Shown here: one piece after another, positions 12,601 through 24,209 of the stretch
Layout of the letters: the number at the start of each line of letters is the position of its first letter
How positions within the stretch are numbered: position 1 is the first letter of the stretch
Source: Neostapfia colusana
Lineage: Eukaryota; Streptophyta; Magnoliopsida; Poales; Poaceae
Length of the DNA: 64,000 bases
Reading direction: 5' to 3'
Assembly (NCBI GenBank): GCA_030760725.1
Contig: JASWHV010000012.1
Coordinates: forward strand, 33,635,652 to 33,699,651
Made by a program: the position numbers and the translations under genes
The notes under the pieces: generated by a model
What the model was told of the DNA's origin: nothing
The model's input: the letters and a program-made list of their open reading frames with translations, nothing else
Database searches by the model: none

Positions 12601-14332
12601 CGATCCCTCTACTCCTCGTTTGTTTTCTCAGCAAGTTCCAGAACCCTCAACCTTTGGACACGTCTCTTTTGCGTCTTATTGAGCCTTGTGGGACACCATT
12701 AGTGTTCTGGCTTCGTTCCTGGAGCCACTGACTTGATTTGATCTTGCTTTACCCCTTCTGGCTTCACATCCCATCTGCTGAGCCGTTGTGGAGCTGCCCT
12801 GGGTTGGCAGATTGATGTCTTGGCTTTTGCACGCTCAAACAGCCTTAATACTTCGTGTTTGGGAGCTGGTGTGATCCTGGCCCAACGATGATCCTCCCTT
12901 CTGGAGATATCAGCCGAGAACATTTGCTAGAGAGCCTTGTGTTGATGCTGAGTTTCTCGGCTTTGCTTGAACAAGTGCTGGAGCCGCCATCCCCCGATCG
13001 TTTGCCCAAACTTTGTTTCATAGTCTGGCGTTCACCTTCCGAGCTGCTAGAGCCAGCTTATCTTGGATCATACAAGGTACTGATCTGATCATTAGCACTT
13101 GTCAACCCGAGCTCGTGTTGTCTTCGGTCTGACCCTTTCCATCGTGTAACTGGGATGTTGCGAGGAAACCAGCGTTTTTTGCGTGTTTTTCTTCGGTTTC
13201 CAAGTTACACTGCTGGTTCCTAACACGTGATGCTCCGGCGCCCGAGATTCCCGAGTCGCTCGGCGAGGTGTTTTACCTCAGAAACTCACTGATTTTCTGA
13301 GGTACAGCTTGCCTTCGGGCCATGCCCCCCAAGCCTCTCGGGAAGTCAATTTACCTTGGAAAATCGGGGAATCTGGTTTTCCTTTGAGTGCTCCCAAGGC
13401 TGGTTTTGATGAAGATCTTCGACCCGTCACACTTGCATCCCTTCAGCCTGTGGAAGAAACTTCCTGCCTGCTTCTTCCTGATGTATTTGCTGATCAAATA
13501 TTTGGAGGTTGGCTTGAACTGAGTTGTCTTCCTTAGTTCATTGAGCTTCCATCTGCCGACCTTGAGGTTTCGAGGCTTGATAATCTTATTTCTTAGGTCA
13601 TCAGACACGATCACGTTATCCCCTTTAGTTGTCAATGCTTGATCGGTCCTCACGAGGACCTTCTTCCGTTCTAGGCTCACCATGTTGACGGGGAAGGAAT
13701 CTGTGTCCAACTTCATACATTATCCTTCACCTAGAGTCAACTGGCCATTGTTCAAAGCCGATTGCACCTGCCGATGGAAGAAGTTGCACTCGTTAGTTGA
13801 ATGAGAGAAGGAGGCATGCCACTTACAATACTTTTTGTTGGCCAGCTGTTCGGGCGAATGGATAACATGGCTATTCTTCAACTTGATCACTTTGTTTTGT
13901 AGTAGCACGTCGAAAATCTTGTCACACTTCATTACATCGAAGGTGAACTTCATCTCCTCCTTCATTCCGGGGTTGGTCTTCAAGAAAGTGCAAGTCAGAG
14001 GCTTGTTCTTGTGGTTTTCAACCCATTCGGCCACACATACTTCCATCTCTTCGTCATTGGCTGAATCCTCTACAAGTTGGTTGATGTGTTGCCTCTCCCG
14101 GTCCCTGTAGTTAATCTCCTTGAACCGTCCGTGTACCTTAGCCTCTTTGGCTCGGTTCTCATGTGCCACAGCGCGTTGCAGTACCTGGTTGATGTCTCCA
14201 AACTCGATGCCATCCATCTTCTCCTTGAGGTAAAATAACAGCCCTGCAAACGCTAGATTGGCCAAATCTTTCCCCCCTATGGTTAGGTTAAAACATTTGT
14301 TTCGTGTTTCCCTAAACCATTTGATATACTCA
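12601..14332 (-). pseudogene. gag: Element F gag
   Basis: The frame at 14332-13720 starts inside the capsid-like domain (HEYIKWFRETRNKCFNLTI, then DLANLAFAGL) and reaches a zinc-finger-like CKWH...H...C motif with QVQSALNNGQL. The frame at 13716-13351 holds the C-terminal block MKLDTDSFPVN that follows Gag in Tat elements. The piece near 12923-12699 resembles the Gag/protease linker. The 5' part of gag is cut off at 14333 by LTR fragment E. Several frameshifts lie between pieces. Confidence 0.7.
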
Positions 14333-15416
14333 TGTGACACCCGGTTCCGAAAATAGAACCAAGTGAATGCATATGTGTGCCGAGGATGTTCATCACACAT
14401 ACACATGTAATCCACAAACTGAATTCAGAATATAACCACGAATAAAGAGTATTTAAGTACTTTATTACAATGTCTCACTCATGAATCTCTAACTTATTCT
14501 TGCAGCGGAAGACTCTAAACGACAGCAGAAAATGACTAAGACAGCAGGCTCCAAGTTCAACTCCACAGGCATGTTGACGGTAGTGCGCACGCCTAGTACT
14601 CCACATGTTCCTCAAAATCTTCTTCTCCTGTTGCTGAAGTATGTGTGTGGAATGCAAGGGTGAGTACATGTCGTACTCAGCAAGTGCGGCAAAAAGTATG
14701 ACATGTAGCTTACAACAAGGTAGGAAATAAAAAGGCTCATTGCAGCAAGCAAGTTTTATTTCACAAACATGGTAAAAACAGCAACTATTTCTAGGTGAAA
14801 TTTATCCCATCGTAATCAAGTAATTCAGTAACATTCTCTCATTATAATTCATCTCATACTCATAAATATTCATAACCATCTCATATTCATATAACCGAAA
14901 CCAAACTCATTGTCATGACTCAAAACAGTCCCAAAACCAATCCCAATGACCATACCATAACCATACCGAATAACCATCCCAAGTTTTCCCTCTAATCATG
15001 TGAGTTGGCCAGGTGCTTGTGACTGGAAGCACAGGTATCATGACAGTTTTACACTCTGCAGAGGTCGCACCACTTTACCCACAAGTTCGTGATTTCGTCA
15101 CCCGTCGGCGACTGCAAAACCTCCATTATACCAGTATACAACCGTCGGTGTATGGCTAAGAGATCACAAAATAGACTTTACAAAGGGGCTACTAGATGTA
15201 TGGACCCACTGAGGTTTCACCGGCAGGCTCGAATCACCATTCTCCCTCCCACGGGCCCCCTCTTGTGCCATGCAGTTCCCAGGGCAGTCCCTCTCGACTC
15301 CCATTCCCGGCACCATCCAACGGTCCATAACAAGCTAGCAACACACCTAATTAGTCAGCTAAGCCGCACCCATATTTGGCCTTGTGGTGGCACTGTTTTC
15401 CTGGCATTTGCTGGCA
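14333..15416 (-). repeat. Fragment E: LTR related to that of element D, inverted
   Basis: Begins TGTGACACCCGG directly inside F gag and matches the reverse complement of the 3' part of the D LTR (about 17480-18717). Shared stretches include gcatatgtgtgcc.aggatgttcatcacaca, caaactgaattcagaatata, and tggccttgtggtggcactgtt at the right end. About 1.08 kb is present; then the D LTR begins, so D seems to have inserted into E. The rest of E would lie beyond D. Whether E is a solo LTR or part of a full element cannot be told here. Confidence 0.75.
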
Positions 15417-15579
15417 TGTGACACCCTCATTTTCGGGTTCTGCATGTATTCATGTTTCATGTAGAAAAACACTTTTAAAATAAGTTGAAACCGAGAAAGA
15501 ATAAAAAAAAGTTAGCCAAAAAGAGCAAATTCCAGTTTACAGAGAGCGCCGAAGACAACTCCCGTGGCTCGCTGGCCAC

Positions 15580-16290
15580 GTGGCGTGTTCGGAGCTCATC
15601 TCCGCAAATGTGGGGAGGTCCGCCGCTAAACTGGCTACGTGGCAGGCTCGAGGCTCATTCCTGCAAAGGGGGAGAGGTCCGACCCCACGGGACACGTGTT
15701 TCCCCCGGAGCTAGCCTCTGCAGAGGAGCGAGGCCAGTCCCGAAGGACACGTGTCGGCTGCGGAGCTATTCACCGCGGAAAAGAGAGAGGACCAGCCGCG
15801 CGGAACACGTGTCGCTCTCGGAGCTCACTTCCGAGAGGTCCGGCTCCGCTAGACACATGTCACTCTCAGAGCTCACCTCTGAGAGGTCCGGTCCTATTGG
15901 ACACGTGTCACCTCCGGAGCTTACCTCCGGGAGGTCCGTCACTGATGGACATGTGTCAATCTTCGAGCTCATCTCTGAGAAAAAAAGGAAGTATGGCGCT
16001 GTTAGGACAAGTGGCACATCCGGAGCCACCTCCGAAGAAAGGGAAGGTCCGGAATTGACACAGCACCGCCGGAGCCACCTCCGAGGAGAGGGGGAGGTCC
16101 GGAACTGACACATGGCGCACGCGGAGCTCGTCTCTGGAGAGAGGGGAGGTTCCCGCCAGCTAGGACACGTGGCGCAAGCGGAGCTCACCTCTGAGGAAGA
16201 GGGAGGTCTCGCCCGCCTGACACGCAGCACAACCGGAGCCCGCCTCTTCAGAAAAGGGAGCCCAGGTTCCCATAGGACACGTGGAGCTTC
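15580..16290 (+). repeat. Degenerate short tandem repeats in U3 of element D
   Basis: A unit of roughly 55-60 bp recurs: an E-box/ABRE-like core (ggacacgtgtc or variants), then ccggagctcacctc and gagaggtcc. Clear copies occur around 15690, 15745, 15805, 15850, 15900, 15945, 16105, 16165 and 16280. They lie 200-900 bp upstream of the TATA box, where enhancer repeats are expected in a plant LTR. ORFs read through them are artefacts of the repeat. Confidence 0.6.
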
Positions 16291-16495
16291 CGGAGCTCAC
16301 TGCCACGAAGGTAACGTGATTCCGAAGCGGTTTTGCTTCTGTACGCACGGGAATACCGGTACGGGAGGAAACCGACACGATTTCCACAATGTTACCGCAC
16401 CAAATCAATCTAGAATAAGTTGTTAAGATCCAAAAACAGTTTGAATGGGAATCTTATTCGAAGTCCAATCAGATTAGAACTCTTCTCTTCCCGGT

Positions 16496-16503
16496 TATAA
16501 ATA
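16496..16503 (+). promoter_or_regulatory. TATA box of element D LTR
   Basis: TATAAATA preceded by ccggt, about 1080 bp into the LTR; transcription would begin near 16530. The short repeats lie just upstream. Confidence 0.65.
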
Positions 16504-18720
16504 GAACCGAAAACCTTTGGCCGCAACCACGAACTTCTTTTCCAACTCTTGAGCAGACAACTTAGAGCCCTAGCCCCTAGGTCGCCGAGTAAACCTCTTC
16601 GCCAGAGTACAACCGCCGGAAGAGACCACCGACAAGCCTGGATCATGATCGACATCGCCGGAGGAGCCCCGATGATCTGTTTTGCTAGGAGGGAGGACCG
16701 AAGAGAGTAAGGTAGGATTCCAATAACACCTTACGACATCATCGCATTTTCTTTGCATCTGTTCTTCGATTCCTTTTGAACAGAAGCTTTTTCGTGGACA
16801 GATCACGTGTTGATCAGTTTGATCTAAAGTCAAGATCATCACCACGTCCACATTTGATCCGAATACCTTTGTTCATCGTAAAAGCCATGCAAACATGCAA
16901 GAACACGTGTGAACAGATCTGATAAAAACTACATCATAGGAACAACATGCATATGCATCATTGCATCTTGATTAGAGTTTGTGCATGATATTGATTGCTG
17001 TGAATCTTGTATGTGCGTGATCGTGTATAGAAGGACAAGCTCAGTGAGCTGTCTACGACGAGCTGCAACAACAAGGTTTCGAGATCCAAGAGCAACCGGA
17101 ACCGCAAGAACAAGGCAAGTGCCCCTTGACCATATTGATTCTATGTTTTGGAAGAACTGTTTTGTTTGTGAAAAGGTGTGTGTGCTGAGTCAAACATGAT
17201 GGGAAACCCTTTCATAGGAGTTTACTAGTTTTGGTTAAACCACCCTTGTCACCTGGGAAGTTTATGAGTCGGGTATGGTTTTTACTTTTGCTTCACTGAG
17301 TCCACGGGATTTTGGGAAGCGAGATAGATGTGTCTAGCTAACTGCACTCGTAATGATAATGAGAAACTGATGTTGTTAATGAACATGGATCGGAGCGAGA
17401 TCTATGCAAGCCTGGGTTTGTGAATGAGGTAGAATGAGATGGTGGTCTTACTTGCCGTAGATCTAAAGACCGGTTCATGCGAGCACATGCCAGGGTAACA
17501 GTGCCACCACAAGGCCAAGTATGGGCGCGGCTTAGCCGAGTAATTAGGTAAGTTGCTAGATTGTTATTGACCGTGGAAGGCGCGGGGAACGGGAGTCAAG
17601 TGAGGACTGCTCTCGGAACTGCATGGCACAAGAGGGGGCCCGTGGGTGAGAGAATTGGAGATTCTAGCCTGCTGGTGAAACCTTAGTGAGTCCATACATC
17701 TAGTAACCCCTTTGTAAAGGCTATTTTGTGATCTCTTGACCATACACTGATGGTTGTGTACTGGTATAATGGAGGTTCTGCAGTTGTCGACGGGTGACGA
17801 AATCACAAACTTGTGGGTAAAGTGGTACAAACTCTGCAGAGTCTTAAAACTATCATGATAGCCGAGCTTACGGTCACGAGCGCCTGGAGAACCCACATGA
17901 TTAGTTGGTTATGGTTTTGGTTATGGTTTGGTTATGGTTTTGGTTTTTGGGACTGATGAGTCCGGGTATAAGATTTGGTTGCATGACTGTTGAGTCATGG
18001 CAACGAGATGGGTCTCGGTGTGAGACGGAATTGTTTATGAGATGAAATGGTAGCGAATACGAGATGGTGTTTCTGAGATGGTAGCGAATACGAGGAGGTA
18101 TTCGTGAGCAAAGCTGAAAAAGATTAATGTCCGGTTGAGACATTGAAAGTGATGGAACACAATGGAGGTATGTTGGTATTTTGATACATGTTGGGATTAC
18201 ATTAACTCTAAGCTGAGTTACTGTTTTATCGTGGTTTTGAGAAATAACTTTGCTTCCTGCAATGAGCCTTTTTATACCTACCTTGTTGGGAGTTACATAT
18301 CATATTTTCCTGCACTTGCTGAGTACATCATTGTACTCAAACTTGCATTATTACTTCATCATCAGCAATAGGGGAAGAATACTATGAAGACCAAGTGGAG
18401 CATTAGGATTCTAATCCGTTCTCAACCTTGCCTGTGGGGATGGAATAGAGATGGAGCCACTGCTGCTGCTTAGATTGCTTCCGCACTAGAATAAAGACTT
18501 CCGCTGCTTAGAGTTAGACTTCCGCTGCTTAAATAAGATTTCCGCTGTTAGCATGAGTCCAAGACTCATGAGACTTTGTAATAAACTCTGTTATTCGTGG
18601 TAAAATATATTCTGAATTCAGTTTGTGGAACATATGTATATGTGTGATGAACATCCTGGGCACACATATGCATCAGTTCTCGGTTCCGTGGTTTTCCACA
18701 GAATTGAGGGCATCACAGGT

Positions 18721-18733
18721 TGGTATCAGAGCG
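18721..18733 (+). promoter_or_regulatory. Primer binding site of element D (initiator Met tRNA)
   Basis: TGGTATCAGAGCG, complementary to the 3' end of plant initiator methionine tRNA, three bases after the LTR end. The same type of site occurs in A, B and C. Confidence 0.9.
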
Positions 18734-18774
18734 ACGGGTTAACGGTAGGTTACACACCTAGATAGAAAACACAG

Positions 18775-19165
18775 ATTGGTATCAGACACAAATTGGTATC
18801 AACCTTCCATGGGTAGATCGAAGATCACACAACCTAGATAGGTCACAGCTTGATATTAAAGCTGCCATGCCTAGTCTCAGATTGGTACAATCCACAGATT
18901 TGTACCAAGCTACCACAGTTGACTGTAGGTCACAAACTTAGAATGATCACAGATTGGTTATAGAGCCACGATGACTATAGGACGCACCCTAGTAACAGAT
19001 TGGTGTTAGAAGCCACGCTGACCATAGGATGCAAGCCTAGGATGCATAGATTGGCATTGGAACCACCTTGATATAGGATGCAAGCCTAGTTGAAGCCATA
19101 GTCAGATCACAAATTGGTATCACCCCAAATCACCTTGATATAGGGTGAAGTCATAGATTGATATC
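18775..19165 (+). repeat. Array of PBS-like degenerate repeats in the D leader
   Basis: After the true PBS the core attggtatca(gagcc) returns at about 18775, 18792, 18850 (ttgatattaaagctgcc), 18881, 18953, 18999, 19049, 19112 and 19157. Several copies are followed by 'gac.ataggatgcaagcctag'-like sequence that also follows the true PBS (taacggtaggttacacacctag). The unit is roughly 50-60 bp and degenerate. Confidence 0.6.
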
Positions 19166-19441
19166 ACCCTAAACCCCATAGGACTCCCATCGAGAAAGCC
19201 TTGAATAGGAGTTGTGTGAGCCTTTGTGATGATTGCTTGTGCTTGTGTGCTTAGTGTGAGTTGTGGGTTGTCTCAAGCGTTGTCCATATCCACACATAAG
19301 TAGAAAGAGGTGTGAGATGCCTCGGCACTTGTTCACATCCTTATATGGGCTAATATATATAGTCCAATCCACCTTGATGCATATAGTTAGGGGGATCCAT
19401 CTAACCTTCTAACTTATATTCTATTTCATTCTCTCTCACAG
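19166..19441 (+). other. Element D leader, 3' part
   Basis: No ORF I can support. It ends in a pyrimidine-rich stretch (ctatttcattctctctcacag) that looks like a 3' splice site right before the gag start. No counterpart of the upstream ORF of A, B and C is visible in D. Confidence 0.5.
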
Positions 19442-20652
19442 ATAGTGAGAGGAAACGCCAGCCACCAAGGAAGGAACGTCCGTGGCATTCAAGAGGATGG
19501 CCACGATGAAATTCCTGTTAACCCCGGAGCTGGTGAGAACAACCTGGAACGGTTGATGGCCATGCAGAATCAGCTTATGCAGACCATGATCCAAACTTTG
19601 GGTCAGCTGCAGGCCAAAGACAACAACCCTGTTCCGGCACCACCGCCGGCTCATAACAGGCTGGGAGAGTTCATGAGGACTCGACCGCCCACCTTTGCTC
19701 AAGCTAGTGACCCCATGGAGGCCGATGATTGGTTGAAGTCCATGGAGAAGAAGCTTGCCATTATCCAGTGCAACGACAGAAAAAAAGTTCTCTTTGCGTC
19801 GCACCAACTCATGGGAGCTGCCGCTGACTGGTGGGATGCCCTTTGTAACGCTCACGTCGACTCGGAGACGATCACTTGGACTGAGTTCAAGGAGAGTTTA
19901 CGATCTCATTACATCCCTGCTGGTGTAATGATGCTCAAGAGACAGGAGTTCGAAGGTCTCCGCCAAGGACAGAAAAGTGTGAATGAGTATCTCAACAAGT
20001 TCACACAACTGTCCCGGTATGCCCCCGAAGATGTCAACTCGGACCAAAGAAAGCAGTACTTGTTCATGAGAGGGTTGAACAATGAGATCCAGGTTCAGCT
20101 CCTTAACAATGACTACGCGAGCTTCCAGAAGTTGGCTGACAAGGCTATCATGGTTGAAAGCAAGATCCGAGAGATCGATCGAGAGGGCAAGAGGAAAATG
20201 CCATACCAGCCGCAAGGGAGCAACGTACGCCCTCGGTACATGCCCCCAGCTGCACCGCAGTATGGATCGACCGTTCCTGCATATCGCCCTAATCAACCAC
20301 CACAGCAATGCCCTGCCATGCAAGCACCTCGTGTGCCTTTGCTTCCTGCACCCCGTCCCAACGTGGGTGCTCCTGTTCAAAACCCCCCGCCCCAACCTAC
20401 CTGCTGCCGTGGGCAAAAGGGCATGCTTTTCATGCGGGGAGACGGGACACTTCGCGAGCCAGTGCCCGAGGAGAGGTCCTGGACAATAAGGCAACATCTC
20501 CAAGCAGAACCCATGGCCGAACGGGGGAGCCAATCAAGGCAACCATGGACAGCAGAACTACGCTCGCGGCAACGTGAACCATGTTTCTGCTGAGGAAGCA
20601 CAACAAGTGGAGGACGTCATAATTGGTATGTTCCTTGCCAACTCCTACCCAG
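19442..20652 (+). pseudogene. gag: Element D gag
   Basis: The start position that is ATG in A and C reads ATA here (19442). The frame then runs through the capsid-like domain: DWLKSMEKKL, LFASHQLMGAAADWWDA, EFKESLRSHYIP, EYLNKFTQLSRYAPED, about residues 90-220. A frameshift near 20400 puts the zinc knuckle (CFSCGETGHFASQC, about 20424-20465) in another frame, and a TAA follows at about 20487. The tail GRVNHV-like stretch and the beginning of the protease region run up to 20652, where C inserted. Similar to Gag of A but diverged. Confidence 0.8.
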
Positions 20653-21554
20653 TGTAACACCCCAAAACCTGTTAAAGAGGGGAATTTAAAATTTTTGGAC
20701 GTAGTGCATGTGGTGAAACAATTCAAACTCAAACTGGAATTCAAATTTGAATCAAAACAGAAAAAAAAAGAAAAAGAAAAATGGCCAGTGGGCCGAAACT
20801 TGCCTCAGCCGGCCCAACAGCCCGCAGCTGCTTTCCTCCCTCCCTCTCTCTCTGACGCGTGGGGCCCGCATGTCATCTTCTTCCCCTCCTTCCCCGCGCG
20901 CCCCCAACCGCCCCGGTTCTTCCGCGCCGAATGCGCGCCCCGCTCCCGGATTCCTCGCGCACGACCCAACCCTGAATCCCCCGCGCCGTCCTGCACGATC
21001 GCAACCAACCCCCGCACCCCTGGCCATGATAAAAACAGATGTCCCCGCCGCCCTCCCCTCGCTCAAGCAGTTTCTCTCTCGGTGAGTACCGCCGCCGCTG
21101 AGCTTGGAATTCCCCAAGAGCGTCGCTGTTTCCCTCTGTCAAACCGATCTCGTGGCCCTGCAGCACCGCGCACAAGCCGTAGACGCCGACCCCAGAGAGA
21201 AATGCCACCGGAAACAACCATCCCGACGCTCGCCGGTAAGAAGCCGCCGCCGCTCACCAGTGAAACCTTCAAATTACACGGTTTCGATCCACCCTAATCA
21301 TCGGTGTGCCATCTCTAGACCCCAGGGAAGCGTCACGACCCGAAAGCTCGAAGGGATCACCGCCCCAACTGCCACTTCGACAAGCACAGCAAGTCACCGC
21401 CGCCTTTCCTCGTCGCCGACCGGGTTCCGAGTCCTTCATGTCTAAGAAATTAGCCTAGGTGAGCTCCCCTACCTCCCCTCTGCCGAATTATGCCTAGAAA
21501 TCTGAGTCTTAGCGTGTGTAGGCGAAGATCCGAGACCTCGCTGGCGAGATCGTC
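20653..21554 (+). repeat. Element C 5' LTR, first part
   Basis: Starts TGTAACACCCCAAAACCTG, the same as 57878. It contains a GC-rich promoter region with a TATA-like TGATAAAAAC at 21027-21036 and a strong 5' splice-site-like GGTGAGTAC at 21081-21089, close downstream. It is cut by B at 21554; the last five bases (tcgtc) are the B target site. The uninterrupted counterpart is at 58775-58800. Confidence 0.9.
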
Positions 21555-22151
21555 TGACACGACCCCACGGTCTTGTCGAGCCAGGATCACGCTGAGGGGT
21601 GCTGCGTTGCACAGCACCGGATAACACACGTCAAAGGTACAAAGCGGAAGCGAAATTTTTATTACATAAACAGGTTTATGAACATGTTTACATCAAAATA
21701 AGTTTAGTCTACACTCGCGGGCGTAGGCTACGCATCAAGTCCACGTTCAGCCCTCGAACGTGTCCTTGCTAGCACACACGCACACTAACTCTGCGGCATG
21801 CACGACTCCCACTCGACGGGGTTCCCCTCCTGGGGTTCCGTCTCCTCTTCGGGAGTCCTTTCCTCATAGAACCCTGCAAAAGCTTCAAACACAAGCAGTG
21901 AGCACGAAGGCTCAGCAAGTCTGACCCGTCTCACCTAAACATGGAACTTCTAAATGAGGGTTGGTGGGTTACATGAGGTAAAAATCAATTGCAAGGACTC
22001 GCCTAATTAGTAGAACCTTACTTTCAAGTTTTAGCAGCAGGTTGTGGAGAACCTTACGCTAAGGCACATGAGAGAGCCGCAATCAAACAAGAAATGCATT
22101 TCTCTCATGTACTTTGCCCAAAGTTAAAATGAACTTTAGTTAGCTCTAAAC
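21555..22151 (-). repeat. Element B 3' LTR, terminal part
   Basis: Identical in layout to 45610-46206. Plus-strand start TGACACGACCCCACGG is the LTR end on the minus strand. Interrupted by A after taaac (22147-22151). Contains the conserved hairpin TGAGC...GCTCA at 21899-21914. Confidence 0.9.
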
Positions 22152-22574
22152 TGTAACACCCCAAATTTTTAGTCAAAACTCAAATTTTGATTTAGAACCA
22201 TAAACCATGTTCAGAGGGGAATTTAGAAATTTTTGGACGTGTTGCATGTTTTGCAGAAATTCAAATTCAAACTGGAATTCAAATTAGACTCAAAACAGAA
22301 AAGAAATGGAAAAAGAAAAAGGAAAACCGGAAAAAAACTGGCCAGTGGGCCGAAACCCCAGCCGGCCCAGCAAACCCCCGCGCAGCCCGCCCCCGCGCAC
22401 GCCGCGCTGCCCCTCGCTGACGGGTGGGACCCGCCTGTCATCCCTAACCCCGCGACCCCGGACTTCTCCCTCGCGCGCGCGATCGCAACCGATCGGGAAA
22501 CCGCGTTCCGCAGCCGAATTCTGGACCCTGAGGACTCTAACTCGATCACAACAGAACCACCGCCCTCCCCCGGC

Positions 22575-22582
22575 TATAAAAA
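22575..22582 (+). promoter_or_regulatory. TATA box of element A 5' LTR
   Basis: TATAAAAA in a GC-rich context (cccggc before it); the copy in the 3' LTR is at 31839-31846. Expected start of transcription about 30 bases downstream. Confidence 0.7.
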
Positions 22583-24136
22583 CAACCGATCCGATCAGTT
22601 TTTCTCACGCGATCGCCGATTTTCACTCCGGTGAGCACCGAGACTTCGCCGGTGAATTCTGGCCGATCTAAGCTCGGAAACTCTGATCTAACTAGTTGAT
22701 CTTGATCCACCGCCTCCGGGGAACTTTGCAGGTGCAGAAAACCCGAAGACTTACGGTGCAAATCCAGCTCCGACGAGCTTCGCCGTGGTTTTGCCTCGGA
22801 CCTCGCCGCCGAGCACTTTCCAGGACCCCCGAGCTCGAGAAAACCCCCGAGGTGAGATCCCTGACCTCCCCTCTACCGATCTAGGCCATAAGATCACAGT
22901 TCTAGGCAGAATTCTCGAGGATCCGAAAGTTTCCGGCGAGATCGCCGCTTCCCGCCGCCGTGCGCCGCCGGCAGCGCCGCCCGCGCTCGATCAGAGCGAC
23001 GTGGCCGCTTGTGCGCCGTTTATTTTAAATCGCACGGTAGACTTTAAAACCCCGCGTACCGGTTCGATGTTATAATCTCAGCCGTCGGTTTAAAATCAGA
23101 CGGTCCACGTCAGCCCCGCGTTATAAAGACTGGAATTCTTACGTGCTACCCCCTGGGGTTCTCTGGAATTGAGAGCTAGCCCCGGAAACTTCAGATCTAG
23201 CCCCTGGAACTCCAGAAAATCATGTAAATTCATTTAAAAATCAGTTTAGCCCCTAGACTTAATAGAAATTAAGAAAAACACCTCTGAAAAGTGTAGCTAG
23301 ACCCCTGGAAATTATGAAAATAATATTATAGACCCTGTAATGGGGTGAATTCATTATTTTAGCCCTGTTTAGTATTTAATTTAGAAAATTGAATATGTAA
23401 CTAGTGTTTAAATATTAAAAAGGGGGACAAACCTAATTGTCAAAATTATTAAAAACTTTCTCAGTACTTAGAAAACTTTGGAGTGAGATAAAAATATATT
23501 TTTGGGGCTGAAATAAATCTGTTTCATCTATTATTCACATTTAATAGTATAGGGACACATTTTTAAGTAAAGAATAGTTAAAGAAAAATAGGGAAAATAA
23601 TTATGAAATAGTATACATCAGAAGCCAAGGTCAAAATATGATCTTAAATTATTTAGGACCAGAACCTAATCTGTTTAGGTAGTGTGTATTACTAATTTAA
23701 TAATAAAATGCACAATTATGCATAAGAATATAAATCTGAAAATATAGAAACTAGTAAATGATAAATGGAGTTTCTAAAGTACAAAGAATTCAGTTTAGGG
23801 TTGATAGAAATTATGAAGGCACATATGGAGAAGAAAAATACTTTTCATACATACTTGGTAGTTTAATATATAAGGAATTTATTTAAAACTGAAACACACA
23901 TATATACATGTATATATATATATAGTATGTGAGTATAAATATGAACACCAAAGTAGGAATCCTACACATGTAAATGAAAGTGTATGCAAGCCCCAAATCA
24001 ACACACATAGAGTATCCACAACACATAAAATGGTAAAGAAACTTTCATAAATGTGAATGTGTGGTTTGTATGAAGTAGAAGTGTGAACTATGTCTTATGA
24101 TTGTTGTTTTTCTTTTGCTATGTGTGATGGTATGAA

Positions 24137-24209
24137 GTAGAACCTGTTCAAGAGCAAGCTATCAGTTTCCAAGATCAGGACTACCCATTTCAGGAGCAGC
24201 AAGAAGGAG
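24137..24209 (+). other. Exon-like Gln/Glu-rich segment within the A LTR
   Basis: An open frame reads VEPVQEQAISFQDQD and goes on to EQQEG, followed at 24210 by GCAAGT, the consensus of a GC-type 5' splice site after AG. The upstream border (ctatgtgtgatggtatgaagtag) could be a 3' splice site. Comparable segments: 33403-33475 (A 3' LTR), 50837-50909 and 59783-59854 (C), about 17061-17114 (D) and about 47098-47021 on the minus strand (B). The amino acid pattern ...EQQ.GK is kept in all. Whether it is transcribed or translated is unknown. Confidence 0.4.

Larger units (their letters stand above)
7741..14332 (-). mobile_element. Element F: decayed Tat-type Ty3/gypsy retrotransposon
   Basis: Read on the minus strand from right to left: gag (14332-12601), protease (12600-11761), RT, RNase H, a second RNase H and integrase (11760-8555), a polypurine tract (8437-8424) and the 3' LTR (from 8423 down). 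The second RNase H between the first and integrase is diagnostic of the Tat lineage. Gag is interrupted at 14333 by LTR fragment E; the gag start and the 5' LTR must lie to the right of the nested block, outside the window. Many frameshifts and stops: not functional. Confidence 0.75.
15417..18717 (+). repeat. Element D 5' LTR
   Basis: Starts TGTGACACCCTCA and ends TGAGGGCATCACA, imperfect inverted ends, directly followed by the primer binding site. About 3.3 kb. The 5' part holds short repeats of 'gacacgtgtc...cggagct.a.ctc.gagaggtcc' between about 15580 and 16290 (eight or more degenerate copies), probably U3 repeats. A TATA box lies at 16496. The 3' third shares blocks with the LTRs of A, C and E, for example cctttgtaaaggct, actctgcagagt and the hairpin at 18320-18339. 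Confidence 0.85.

Noticed and set aside
18775..19165. Regular repeats considered as a CRISPR array
   Set aside because: Units are degenerate and derived from the PBS region of a plant retrotransposon; no conserved direct repeat with unique spacers.
20623..21445. Long Pro/Arg-rich frames in the first part of the C and A LTRs
   Set aside because: GC-rich U3/R region with few stops; frames differ between C copies and show no domain.
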